A stretch of 64,000 nt of DNA from an uncultured bacterium (GTDB taxonomy: Bacteria; Edwardsbacteria; AC1; EtOH8): positions 1,076,217 to 1,140,216 of the forward strand of contig CALMGM010000005.1 in the NCBI GenBank assembly GCA_937863685.1, written 5' to 3'. Position numbers and translations under genes: made by a program. A model generated the notes under the pieces. That model saw only the letters and a program-made list of their open reading frames with translations. It was not told the DNA's origin and did no database searches. Below are positions 55,831 to 64,000 of this stretch, one piece after another (position 1 is the first letter of the stretch; each line of letters begins with the position of its first letter).

Positions 55831-56744
55831 GGATGATCGAAAAGAACGGAAGGAAGGATCTGGCCGTCGTATATCTGGCCGAGATGAAAAACGGCCGGAT
55901 GGTGGAGTTCGTGGACTCATGCGATCCGACCGTTGGCGGCAGGGATAAAAAGTGGGTGATCGTGGTCTCCAGCCAGTTCGGCTGTCCGGTTGGCTGCCTG
56001 ATGTGCGATGCCGGGGGAAATTTCAAGGGCAATTTGGCAAGGACTGAAATAATAAGCCAGATACAAAAGGTATTCGAAGAAAATCCGGAAGTGGATCCTA
56101 AAAAATGCAAAAAGCTCAAAGTGCAGTTCGCCAGAATGGGCGAGCCGGCCCTCAATGATGCGGTGATTGACGTCATCCACTGGCTGGCCGACAGCTATCC
56201 CGATGCCATGCCCTGCATTGCCACAATGGCCCCGGCAGGGCGGGAGCATTGGTTCGAATCATTATTGAATGCTTCGCAGAGGTTCCCCGAAATGCAGCTG
56301 CAGTTCTCCCTGAACACCACCGATCCGGAAATGCGAGACAAACTGATACCTTTTCCCAAGATGAGCTGGCCGCAAATGGACGATTTGGGCCAAAGATTTC
56401 ACCGTCCCGGCAGCCGCAAGCCGTCCCTTAATTTCGCCCTGTCCCCGGGGATCCCGGTGGAAGCAAAACGGATCGCCGGGTATTTTGACCCGGAAATATT
56501 TGCCATAAAGCTGACGCCGCTAAATCCAACGTACACGGCGGGAGAGAATTTCCTGCAATGCACAAAGGATCATGAAGAAGCCCAGCGACTGGTAACAGAA
56601 AAGGCCCAGGAGTTTTCTGTCTTGGGGTATCAGGTGATAGAATCAGTGGGGAATATGGAAGAGAATGCCATAGGCAGCAACTGCGGGCAGATGGTGAGGA
56701 AATTCAAAGCAAAAATGCCGGAATACGCGGAAGCCCTCGCTTAA
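55827..56744 (+). CDS. RlmN/Cfr-like radical SAM protein
   Basis: 305 residues. Cluster Cys C53-C57-C60 (CPVGCLMC), ARMGEPALN, and QFSLNTTDPEMRDKLIPFP as in RlmN. A late Cys in GSNCGQM (C286) corresponds to the essential methyl-relay Cys of RlmN/Cfr. It lacks the N-terminal RNA-recognition region of RlmN, being about 50 residues shorter, so the substrate may not be 23S rRNA. Coupled to the flavoprotein by ATGA, which may supply its electrons. Confidence 0.85.
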   Translation: MRMIEKNGRKDLAVVYLAEMKNGRMVEFVDSCDPTVGGRDKKWVIVVSSQFGCPVGCLMCDAGGNFKGNLARTEIISQIQKVFEENPEVDPKKCKKLKVQFARMGEPALNDAVIDVIHWLADSYPDAMPCIATMAPAGREHWFESLLNASQRFPEMQLQFSLNTTDPEMRDKLIPFPKMSWPQMDDLGQRFHRPGSRKPSLNFALSPGIPVEAKRIAGYFDPEIFAIKLTPLNPTYTAGENFLQCTKDHEEAQRLVTEKAQEFSVLGYQVIESVGNMEENAIGSNCGQMVRKFKAKMPEYAEALA

Positions 56745-56757
56745 GCGGGGGCTTTCT
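56731..56757 (+). terminator. Hairpin spanning the stop codon of the radical SAM gene
   Basis: AAGCCCTCGC and GCGGGGGCTT (one G-T pair) enclose TTAA including the stop; TTTCTATT follows. A weak intrinsic terminator. Confidence 0.55.
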
Positions 56758-56834
56758 ATTGCCGGGCAAATATCCACCCGAATGGTCATTTCGGCTTGAG
56801 TGCTTGTCCGCCGCAGCTTTAGCGTAGGCGAATC

Positions 56835-56877
56835 ATTCCCGCCCCGCATCATGTGCGGGATAAACTCCGGCGGGAAT
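56835..56877. repeat. Cruciform-type dispersed repeat
   Basis: Outer arms ATTCCCGCC/GGCGGGAAT (56835-56843, 56869-56877) enclose an inner hairpin CCCGCA/TGCGGG. It belongs to the common ATTCCCGCC...GGCGGGAAT intergenic type. The 296-base gap 56745-57040 has nothing else that I recognise. Confidence 0.6.
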
Positions 56878-57040
56878 CCAGGTTATTGAACTCAACCGAC
56901 CTGATCGGGAATCTATGCAGAAAATGGTGGTGTTATTTATTTGGGTTTTGTGTAAAACGCATATTCCCGTTAACGGAAAGCACTAACGGACAGTGTTAGG
57001 CGAAGTTTGTCGCGATTTAATCAACCTGGACAGTTTATCG

Positions 57041-58009
57041 TCACTTCAAATAAGCATCTAAATTCTTTTCCAGCCGATCTTTCACCGATTGGGTATCGTC
57101 GACTGAAAATTCCTGGCCGGTGATCATTTCGAAGAGGCGGATATACCGGTGCGACAGTTCGATGACGAGCTCATCGGGTGCGGGTGGTAGAATTTTATCT
57201 TTATAAGGGTCGCAATGCTCTTTGAACCAGAGTCTCAGAAATTCTTTATCAATATTCTCCGGTTCCTTTCCCTCGGCTATCCTCGATTCGAAAGTCTCTT
57301 TTATCCAATAGCGGGAAGAATCGGGCGTATGTATCTCGTCGATGAGACGGATCTCTCCTTTGTCATCAGTGCCGAGTTCGTATTTTGTATCTACAAGGAT
57401 CAATCCGTTTCTGGCCGCGATCTCCGTGCCCCTATTAAAAAGAGCAAACACGATTTTTTCCAGTCTCTCCCAGGTCTTTTTGTCGATCAGCCCTTTGTCA
57501 ACAATTTTGGCGGACGAAATCGATTCGTCATGGGCTTCTGATTTCGTTGTCGGAGTCAGGATCGGCTCCTTGAATTTTTGGTTTTTCGTCATTCCATCGG
57601 GAAGGATATTACCGCAAAAGTCTCGGATGCCTTTAGTGTATTGTGTCCAAGCCGAGGTGTCGGTCGCGCCCGTAAGATAAGCCCGCATGACGAATTCGAC
57701 TGGAAAAACTTTGCATTTTTTTCCTATGGTCACATTAGGGTCCGGGATTTTAATGACGTGGTTCTTTACGATATCCGCCGTATTTTCAAACCAAAAGGCG
57801 CTTACCTGGTTCAACACCTGGCCTTTAAACGGAATGCTGGCTAGAATCCTGTCAAAGGCGCTTTGACGGTCCGTGGTGATAAAGATGAGTGAATCACCCA
57901 GATCATATGTATTGCGGACCTTATCCTTCCTGAACCCGGGCAATTTCAGAAAGGTGGTATCATCGAGACAGTTCTTCAGGTTTTTTTGAATGGTTTCTTT
58001 GGATATCAT
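57041..58009 (-). CDS. purC: SAICAR synthase (phosphoribosylaminoimidazole-succinocarboxamide synthase)
   Basis: 322 residues, the long form of the family. Marks: GKVR-type region FRKDKVRNTYDLGDSLIFIT, TDRQSAFDRILASIPFKGQV, MRAYLTGATDTSAW, LTPTTKSEAHDESIS and LVDTKYELGTD. It adds aspartate to CAIR in purine synthesis with ATP. AGGAG lies eight bases upstream. Codon use is less GC-biased than its neighbours and no other purine gene is adjacent. Confidence 0.95.
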   Translation of the reverse strand: MISKETIQKNLKNCLDDTTFLKLPGFRKDKVRNTYDLGDSLIFITTDRQSAFDRILASIPFKGQVLNQVSAFWFENTADIVKNHVIKIPDPNVTIGKKCKVFPVEFVMRAYLTGATDTSAWTQYTKGIRDFCGNILPDGMTKNQKFKEPILTPTTKSEAHDESISSAKIVDKGLIDKKTWERLEKIVFALFNRGTEIAARNGLILVDTKYELGTDDKGEIRLIDEIHTPDSSRYWIKETFESRIAEGKEPENIDKEFLRLWFKEHCDPYKDKILPPAPDELVIELSHRYIRLFEMITGQEFSVDDTQSVKDRLEKNLDAYLK

Positions 58010-58172
58010 AAATGGCTCCTAAATATTTATCGCGCCAGATTTTACCTAACTAGTGGGTTTGCGAGATTATTGTGCAAACCAACTCAAAGGGGAAAGATTT
58101 GCGCAACTATTGCGTACAATCAGTATATGGTTTTTCAGGTTAAATCGTCAAGCGGGCTTTTAGCCAAAAAAT

Positions 58173-58195
58173 AAACCCGCCTGTTAGGCGGGTTT
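58173..58195 (-). terminator. Terminator of the response regulator gene
   Basis: Stem AAACCCGCCT/AGGCGGGTTT with a GTT loop; on the minus strand a run of six T follows. Confidence 0.85.
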
Positions 58196-58833
58196 TAAAA
58201 TCTTTCAGCTATAAATTTCCCTTGCGTCCACGACAACAGCAGGGGCAGTATCTCATCGCCTGACTGGCCGTCAAGGGTATACTTGGTGAGCATGGCATCA
58301 GTGATATCTATCCGGCCTTTCTTGCCGTCCGGGCTGGTCATCTCAATGAAGCCGCTCCAGCCTCCGATGGAGAACATGTCTATCAAGCTGAACACCGAGA
58401 TGATGGACAGGTCGCCCTGGAAGGTCTTGGCCTTCTGAGCAAACAGCTTTTTGGCCTCCTCGGAAAGCCGCAGGCGCATATCGATGGTCTTCAAAAGGTC
58501 CTGCCGGCCGCAGGGCTTGGTTATATATTTGGTGGCGCCCAGCACGTACCCCTGAATGCGGTTCTCCAGCCCGGTCTTGGCGGTCAGGAAAATAAAGGGG
58601 ATGCCCCGCAGGTTGGGGTCATTTTTGACCGCGCGGCACAGCTCATAGCCGTCCATATTTGGCATCATGATGTCCGACAATATCAGATCCGGAGGATTGT
58701 TTTTGATGATCTCCAGGGCTTCCTGTCCGTCAAAGGCGGTCGTCACCTGGTAGCCGCTCTTCTTGAGCTCAAACTCCATGATCTTTACGATATTCGGCTC
58801 GTCGTCGGCCACTAACACTTTGTAACTGCTCAT
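58195..58833 (-). CDS. Response regulator with receiver and DUF4388 (PATAN-like) domain
   Basis: 212 residues from ATG 58833; a longer start at 58854 would lie upstream of the predicted transcription start. Receiver at about 1-120: acidic pair ADDE, phospho-acceptor Asp in LILSDIMMPNMDG, LTA and the Lys in YITKPCG. The C-terminal part (FQGDLSIISVFSLIDMFSIG, then GFIEMTSPDGKKGRI) is a DUF4388-type module, which is not a DNA-binding domain and is found in signalling proteins of motility and c-di-GMP networks. No kinase is adjacent. Confidence 0.9.
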   Translation of the reverse strand: MSSYKVLVADDEPNIVKIMEFELKKSGYQVTTAFDGQEALEIIKNNPPDLILSDIMMPNMDGYELCRAVKNDPNLRGIPFIFLTAKTGLENRIQGYVLGATKYITKPCGRQDLLKTIDMRLRLSEEAKKLFAQKAKTFQGDLSIISVFSLIDMFSIGGWSGFIEMTSPDGKKGRIDITDAMLTKYTLDGQSGDEILPLLLSWTQGKFIAERF

Positions 58834-58842
58834 AGCTAAGAT

Positions 58843-58871
58843 AGTATAAACCAAGTAAATAGCATTGTCAA
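58843..58871 (-). promoter_or_regulatory. Promoter giving a nearly leaderless response-regulator mRNA
   Basis: Minus-strand TTGACA (58871-58866), 17-base spacer, TATACT (58848-58843). The start is expected near 58837, four bases before the ATG. Confidence 0.75.
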
Positions 58872-58994
58872 GAAATATTTAGGAGATGTTTTTTGGGATA
58901 CAGGTTTCCGCACAATTAAACAGTTCACCTTAAAAAAATTACGCACCTTTCCCCCAAATAACATATCCATGCAGATCCGTGTGCCATTATCATC

Positions 58995-59393
58995 TCAACT
59001 TTTAGACCAAAACTCCATCCACACCTGCCGTTGGCGGGGACCATCGAATTCGCAGAAATAGATGCCCTGCCAGGTGCCCAGTTGCAGCCGGCCGCCTATA
59101 ATCCTGACCGTCAGCTGGCAGCCCATCAGGCTGGATTTGATGTGGGCGGCCGAGTTGCCCTCGCCGTGCCGGTAGCCGTTTTCCCGGGGAACCATCCGGT
59201 CCAGCTGTTTTAAAATGTCCTCGACCACCGAGGGGTCGGCGTTCTCGTTGACGGTCAGCCCGGCGGTGGTATGCGGCACCCAGATGTGGCACAGTCCTTC
59301 GGTGAGCTTGATATCGGAGACCAGTTTTTGTAGCTGACCGGTGATGTCAATAAACTGGGTGTGGGCGCTGGTGGAAAGATTGATAGTGCCCAT
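58995..59393 (-). CDS. YjbQ family protein (UPF0047)
   Basis: 132 residues, whole-family length. Marks: GLCHIWVPHTTAGLTVNENA with conserved His, HIKSSLMGCQLTV, and LGTWQGIYFCEFDGPRQRQV. Some members have thiamine-phosphate synthase side activity, but the physiological role is unsettled. It begins 13 bases after the MFS gene and is probably co-transcribed with it. Confidence 0.92.
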   Translation of the reverse strand: MGTINLSTSAHTQFIDITGQLQKLVSDIKLTEGLCHIWVPHTTAGLTVNENADPSVVEDILKQLDRMVPRENGYRHGEGNSAAHIKSSLMGCQLTVRIIGGRLQLGTWQGIYFCEFDGPRQRQVWMEFWSKS

Positions 59394-59406
59394 TTTTTTA
59401 CTAAAA

Positions 59407-60603
59407 TCAGTTAATTTTAAACAGAGTACCTTTACGAGGTATTCCTATTAACAGAGCAACTGGACCCAGAGCTAAAAGCCACATGGCGATGTTCAATCCA
59501 AAGTTTTGGGCGATAAATCCCAAACCCATGGGGATCAAACCGTCTATCAAGCTGGATACATTGTTTACGGTCATCACCGTGCCGCTCTGGTTGGGCATGG
59601 AAGAATACAGCTTGGCCGCCAAGATAGAAAACCAGCCGGAATTGAGCAAACCCAACAACCCCAATAATATTATTTTGATCCAAAAATCAGGAATCAACAG
59701 AAAGGCGACGAAAACTATAAAAGTGCAGGCCGAACTCAATCGTAAATATTTCAAACCGTCAACCTTTTCTAATAGAGGGATCAAGAGAGCGTCCCCCAGC
59801 AGGCCCACCCCGGACCAGACCGCTACGGCCAAAGCCGCTTTTGCCGGGGAGGCTTTGGCAACATCGACAAAATAAAGGGCGATGAAACCCAGGAAGACAT
59901 CCAGCATCAGATCTGAGAACAACAGTAAGACCAACCAGCGGGTAACAGTTTTTCTTTTTAGCGCCACCCAAACGTTTAAAAACCCGTTTTTTATATGTCG
60001 GACTTCTAGTTTATTTGTTCTGCTGGGATAGGGAGCCCTCCAGGCAAAAGCTAAAACCGAAATCGTCAATATGGTAAAAACAATATACAGGCCTCGCCAG
60101 CCTACACCCAGGAAAACTGCCCCGCTTAAAACAAGCGGACCCAATACTACCCCTAATGAGCCGGCCAATGTCCATCTGGCCATATTATGCTCATGCCGTT
60201 TGGTATCCAGGTCCATCAGGGTAGCTTCAGATAATCCGACAAATGCGCCGGAAGAAGGGTAAAATAGAATAAACGAAAATAACAGCAAAGAGGCATTGTA
60301 ACTTATTGCTGTCAAGAAAAGCGATATGGCAAAGAAAACACCCCCGCCCAGGATCAATACTCTTCTTTTCCAGACGTCACCCAGAATGCCAAGAAATGAC
60401 TCTACTATATTGCCGATAACCATCGGCAGACCTATCAATAATCCTATCTGGGAATAATTCAAACCAAGGGACTGTTTGATCAGGGGCCAGGCTGCAGCAT
60501 GGGCCCCGCAAACCAGCTCGTCCAATAATTCGATAGCTAGTATTAAAAGAACAAAAGTATTAGCCTTTTTCTTGATGGAAGATAATATTTTAACAACAGA
60601 CAT
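59407..60603 (-). CDS. Major facilitator superfamily transporter
   Basis: 398 residues with 12 predicted helices. The segment after helix 2 reads GDVWKRRVLILGGGVF, the MFS loop 2-3 motif in relaxed form. The first helix has ELLDELVCGAHAAAWPLIKQ, as in fosmidomycin-resistance-like MFS members. Substrate not known. Second gene of the likely MoxR-MFS-YjbQ unit. Confidence 0.88.
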   Translation of the reverse strand: MSVVKILSSIKKKANTFVLLILAIELLDELVCGAHAAAWPLIKQSLGLNYSQIGLLIGLPMVIGNIVESFLGILGDVWKRRVLILGGGVFFAISLFLTAISYNASLLLFSFILFYPSSGAFVGLSEATLMDLDTKRHEHNMARWTLAGSLGVVLGPLVLSGAVFLGVGWRGLYIVFTILTISVLAFAWRAPYPSRTNKLEVRHIKNGFLNVWVALKRKTVTRWLVLLLFSDLMLDVFLGFIALYFVDVAKASPAKAALAVAVWSGVGLLGDALLIPLLEKVDGLKYLRLSSACTFIVFVAFLLIPDFWIKIILLGLLGLLNSGWFSILAAKLYSSMPNQSGTVMTVNNVSSLIDGLIPMGLGFIAQNFGLNIAMWLLALGPVALLIGIPRKGTLFKIN

Positions 60604-60638
60604 GATATATTTTTCGGGCTTTAATATTAGTTGTCTCT

Positions 60639-61622
<984 letters not shown>

Positions 61623-61739
61623 CGGAATGCACTCCTAAAAATCATTGGCTATTAGTCTAACAAATGGGAGCGGGATAAGTCAACGGAAATTTTGCCGGGG
61701 AGCGGGACGGGGAATAACCTTTGCAATGATATTTGTTTC

Positions 61740-61768
61740 TTGACATCCTTTTCCCGATATGTTAATTT
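61740..61768 (+). promoter_or_regulatory. Promoter of the TPR protein gene
   Basis: TTGACA at 61740-61745, 17-base spacer, TAATTT at 61763-61768; start expected near 61775. Confidence 0.65.
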
Positions 61769-61834
61769 TACAAATTAAGACGACCCGGTAAGATATTTCC
61801 CCATCGCGGATACATAAAACCCAAGGAGCGTGCC

Positions 61835-64000
61835 ATGTCCCCATTAGCCGATTTTTTCCTTCTATCCAAGGACCAGATCCTGCAGAAATCCGAGAAGCTG
61901 AGGAGCGAAGGCAAGCATTCCAAGGCAGCCGAGCTGCTGGCTTCGGGCCTGAAGAACAGCGCCGAGGATTACGAGCTGCTGCTGGCTCTGGCCTCCGCCC
62001 ATCTGGCTGATAAAAAGGGCCGGGATGCTGTGATGGCCCTGAAGAACGCAGTGACCCTGGTGCCCAGCCGCAGTAACGAGATAATGGAACTGGCGGAGAG
62101 GTTCTTTTTCTCCGACGGCCAGTTGCCGGAGATGGGCGATCTGGCCTTTGAGATGAATCTGGGGAAAAGAAATTTCGATGCTGCCGTCAAGCTGGTCAAG
62201 GAATTGGGCAGCCATGACGTGGACGTTATGTACGCCCGTTATAATAAGCTGAAGGAATCGCTGGACCATCACCAGGGGCCGGCCAAGCCGGCCGGGACGT
62301 TGGCCCGCGAGATGACCACCTATTACGGGGCGGCCCTGCTCACCGAGCGCCGGGGACAGATATCCCAGGCCCTGGACATTTTGGAGAACATTCTGATCCG
62401 CTCCCAGGACGAGGGGAGCAACGTATTGGCCGCCGCGGCCAAGCTGGCCGCCTACCATCCGGGGGATACCGATACCATGCTCAAGCACGGCGACATCCTG
62501 ATGTCGCTGGATAAAAAGGACCGGGCCCTGGAACTATACATAGAGGCGGCCAAGAGCGGCGCCTCCGACCGGGTAGCCAACAAACTGGAGAACGTCTCCC
62601 AGGGCGATCCTGAAAATATCGAGATCCTATCCCTGCTTACCCGGCTTTACCTGCAGAAGCCGGATGCCGCCAAAGCCCTGGAGAAGACAAAAAAACTGAT
62701 GGTCCTGGACAGACAGAATATTGATAATTGGATAAACATCCTGCGGGAGATCGTCAAGCTGGAGCCCGGGCTGGCCGAGGCCCATATGCTGCTGGGCGAT
62801 GCTTCGCTGGATTCAGACAAACTGGACCTGGCCATGGCCGGCTATGCCAAGGTGGCCGAGCTGGAACCCCAGAGGCTGGATGAGATATTGGACCGCTACC
62901 GCAAGATAATGGATAAATCCCCGGGCAATTTCGAGGCGGCCACCAAGATCATCGACGCCTATATTTCGGCCAAGCAGACCGACCGGGCCATTGCCGCCAT
63001 ACACCAGATCGTCGACAAGGACATTTCGCTGGTGGACCTGGCCCTGGAGAAGCTGGATCATATCCTGAAAGCAAACCTCGACCAGCCCGATGCCCTGGAT
63101 TATCTGGCGGAATGCTATCTGCTCAGGAAGGACACGGCCAAAGCCATTCCGGTCTACCGCTATCTGTCCGGTCTGGGGAAGGAACCCCAGGAAAGGGCCC
63201 TGTCGGGCCTGCAGAAGATGGTGGCCCAGGACCATTCCGAGATGCCGCCGATGATCGCCTTGCTGGATGTAATGGTAAAAGGCGGGCGTTTCAAGGAAAG
63301 CGTAATGTTCGGGACCGAACTGGCCAAGCGCCACCCGGCCAGCTGGGCCGAATATCTGCCCATCCTGGAAAGGGCTTCCTTCCAGGACGGGAAGGAGTTC
63401 AACACCTCGCTGATCGATATATGCAACCAGCTGGAAGCAGCGGGGCAGGCCCATCCGGCCATTGATTTTGTAAAGGCCTCAGCCCTGGCCGAGTCCGGGC
63501 AGTATCCGGGATCGGCCGAATTGATGTTGAGGCTGACCAGGGATCAGGGGACATCAGCCCTGGCCAGAGAATCCCTGGAGGAGGTCTCCAGGAAATATCC
63601 CCAAGCGGCCCACCTGCAGCTGGCCCTGGCCGAAAGTTACCAGGACCAGGGGAAACTGGAGGCAATGGCCTCGGCCCTGCTGGCGGCCATCAAGCACGAT
63701 AAAACCATGGTGCCAAAAGTAACCGATAAACTCAATCAGTTACTGGAAAAAAGCCCGGACAACGTTGAACTGCAGATGCTGCAGCTGGAACTGCTGTTCC
63801 AGGAGAAACTGCTGGACAAATCGCTCCAAAAAGCCGAACAGATAATCAACCGGTGGCCTGACCAGAAGGGGGCCAGGGCCCATTTGAGGCTGGGCCAGAT
63901 AGCCCTGGAAAGGGGCGAACTGACCAGGGCGGCCGGCAGCCTGATGAAGGCTTCCGAACTGGACAACGCCCTGTCGGCCGAGGCGGGCGAATCATTAAAA
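61835..64000 (+). CDS. Large TPR-repeat protein (runs off the right edge)
   Basis: At least 722 codons, open to the end of the window. The ATG at 61835 follows AAGGAG and gives MSPLADFFLLSKDQILQKSE, without signal peptide, so the protein is cytoplasmic. Almost the whole length consists of TPR-like helix pairs (GKHSKAAELLASGL, GQISQALDILENIL, DKLDLAMAGYAKVAELEP, RKDTAKAIPVYRYLS, GKLEAMASALLAAI), rich in Ala, Leu, Lys and Glu. TPR arrays serve as protein-binding scaffolds. The partner and any C-terminal domain lie outside what can be seen. Divergent from the MoxR gene. Confidence 0.88.
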   Translation, partial: MSPLADFFLLSKDQILQKSEKLRSEGKHSKAAELLASGLKNSAEDYELLLALASAHLADKKGRDAVMALKNAVTLVPSRSNEIMELAERFFFSDGQLPEMGDLAFEMNLGKRNFDAAVKLVKELGSHDVDVMYARYNKLKESLDHHQGPAKPAGTLAREMTTYYGAALLTERRGQISQALDILENILIRSQDEGSNVLAAAAKLAAYHPGDTDTMLKHGDILMSLDKKDRALELYIEAAKSGASDRVANKLENVSQGDPENIEILSLLTRLYLQKPDAAKALEKTKKLMVLDRQNIDNWINILREIVKLEPGLAEAHMLLGDASLDSDKLDLAMAGYAKVAELEPQRLDEILDRYRKIMDKSPGNFEAATKIIDAYISAKQTDRAIAAIHQIVDKDISLVDLALEKLDHILKANLDQPDALDYLAECYLLRKDTAKAIPVYRYLSGLGKEPQERALSGLQKMVAQDHSEMPPMIALLDVMVKGGRFKESVMFGTELAKRHPASWAEYLPILERASFQDGKEFNTSLIDICNQLEAAGQAHPAIDFVKASALAESGQYPGSAELMLRLTRDQGTSALARESLEEVSRKYPQAAHLQLALAESYQDQGKLEAMASALLAAIKHDKTMVPKVTDKLNQLLEKSPDNVELQMLQLELLFQEKLLDKSLQKAEQIINRWPDQKGARAHLRLGQIALERGELTRAAGSLMKASELDNALSAEAGESLK

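Overview
This window looks like a chromosomal segment of an uncultured Gram-negative bacterium with roughly 50% GC in its core genes. Evidence for an outer membrane is direct: a lipid A disaccharide synthase (lpxB), a predicted outer-membrane beta-barrel, a LolA-like periplasmic carrier and several lipoproteins. A partial secreted protein with a FlgD/Por-type C-terminal domain at the left edge and the dispersed intergenic repeats fit FCB-related or candidate-phylum lineages (for example the Edwardsbacteria/TA06/WOR-3 region of the tree). That placement is inference; no rRNA gene is present to settle it.

Layout. 1-570: end of a secreted protein. 627-6512 (minus): a six-gene envelope operon made of a TetR regulator, a LolA-like protein, two FtsX-type permeases, an ATPase and a beta-barrel. 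It has a consensus promoter and a perfect 20-bp operator. 6604-10947 (plus): an IMPACT-family protein, a TatD/radical-SAM fusion, a membrane protein, rsmA and a UbiA-family prenyltransferase. 10992-11174 (minus): rpsU, which has no ATG/GTG/TTG start and apparently begins at ACG. 11364-12963: a polysaccharide deacetylase, then two 24-25-residue Lys/Ala peptides with their own promoter and terminator. 13066-20682 (plus): ABC exporter, PhoU-like protein and PiT phosphate transporter, cyclophilin, second ABC exporter, class II aldolase, lipoprotein. 20728-24005 (minus): guanine-deaminase-like amidohydrolase and ligA. 24079-27220: rel and an EamA transporter. 27273-28184 (minus): TerC. 28313-31508: lpxB, glycosyltransferase-like gene, threonine aldolase. 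31521-32124: frameshifted DUF3800 gene. 32475-35903: the conserved rpmH-rnpA-yidD-yidC-jag cluster, without dnaA or mnmE beside it.

36034-46061 centres on C4 metabolism: a 2-hydroxyacid dehydrogenase, a Ca-site-like repeat protein, a relic of a second sucC, then malic enzyme, two-subunit class I fumarase, sucC and sucD, a membrane protein, an aldehyde dehydrogenase and a DUF192 lipoprotein. 47202-53537 carries a split methylmalonyl-CoA mutase (catalytic and B12 subunits), its MeaB chaperone, an MscS channel and the epimerase. With sucCD this connects succinyl-CoA to propionyl-CoA metabolism. Between the two mutase subunits lies about 1.6 kb of accessory DNA: a DUF486 gene flanked by repeats, a 17-unit 21-bp tandem repeat with no indels, a TerC relic and an AT-rich orphan gene.

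54374-56744 is a tightly overlapping three-gene redox operon: cysteine hydrolase, thioredoxin-reductase-like flavoprotein without CxxC, and RlmN-like radical SAM enzyme. 57041-61622 (minus): purC, a response regulator with a nearly leaderless promoter, YjbQ, an MFS transporter and a MoxR ATPase. From 61835 to the right edge runs a large TPR protein. No tRNA, rRNA, CRISPR array, complete insertion sequence or replication origin was seen. All functional assignments are from reading motifs by eye; no database search was possible.
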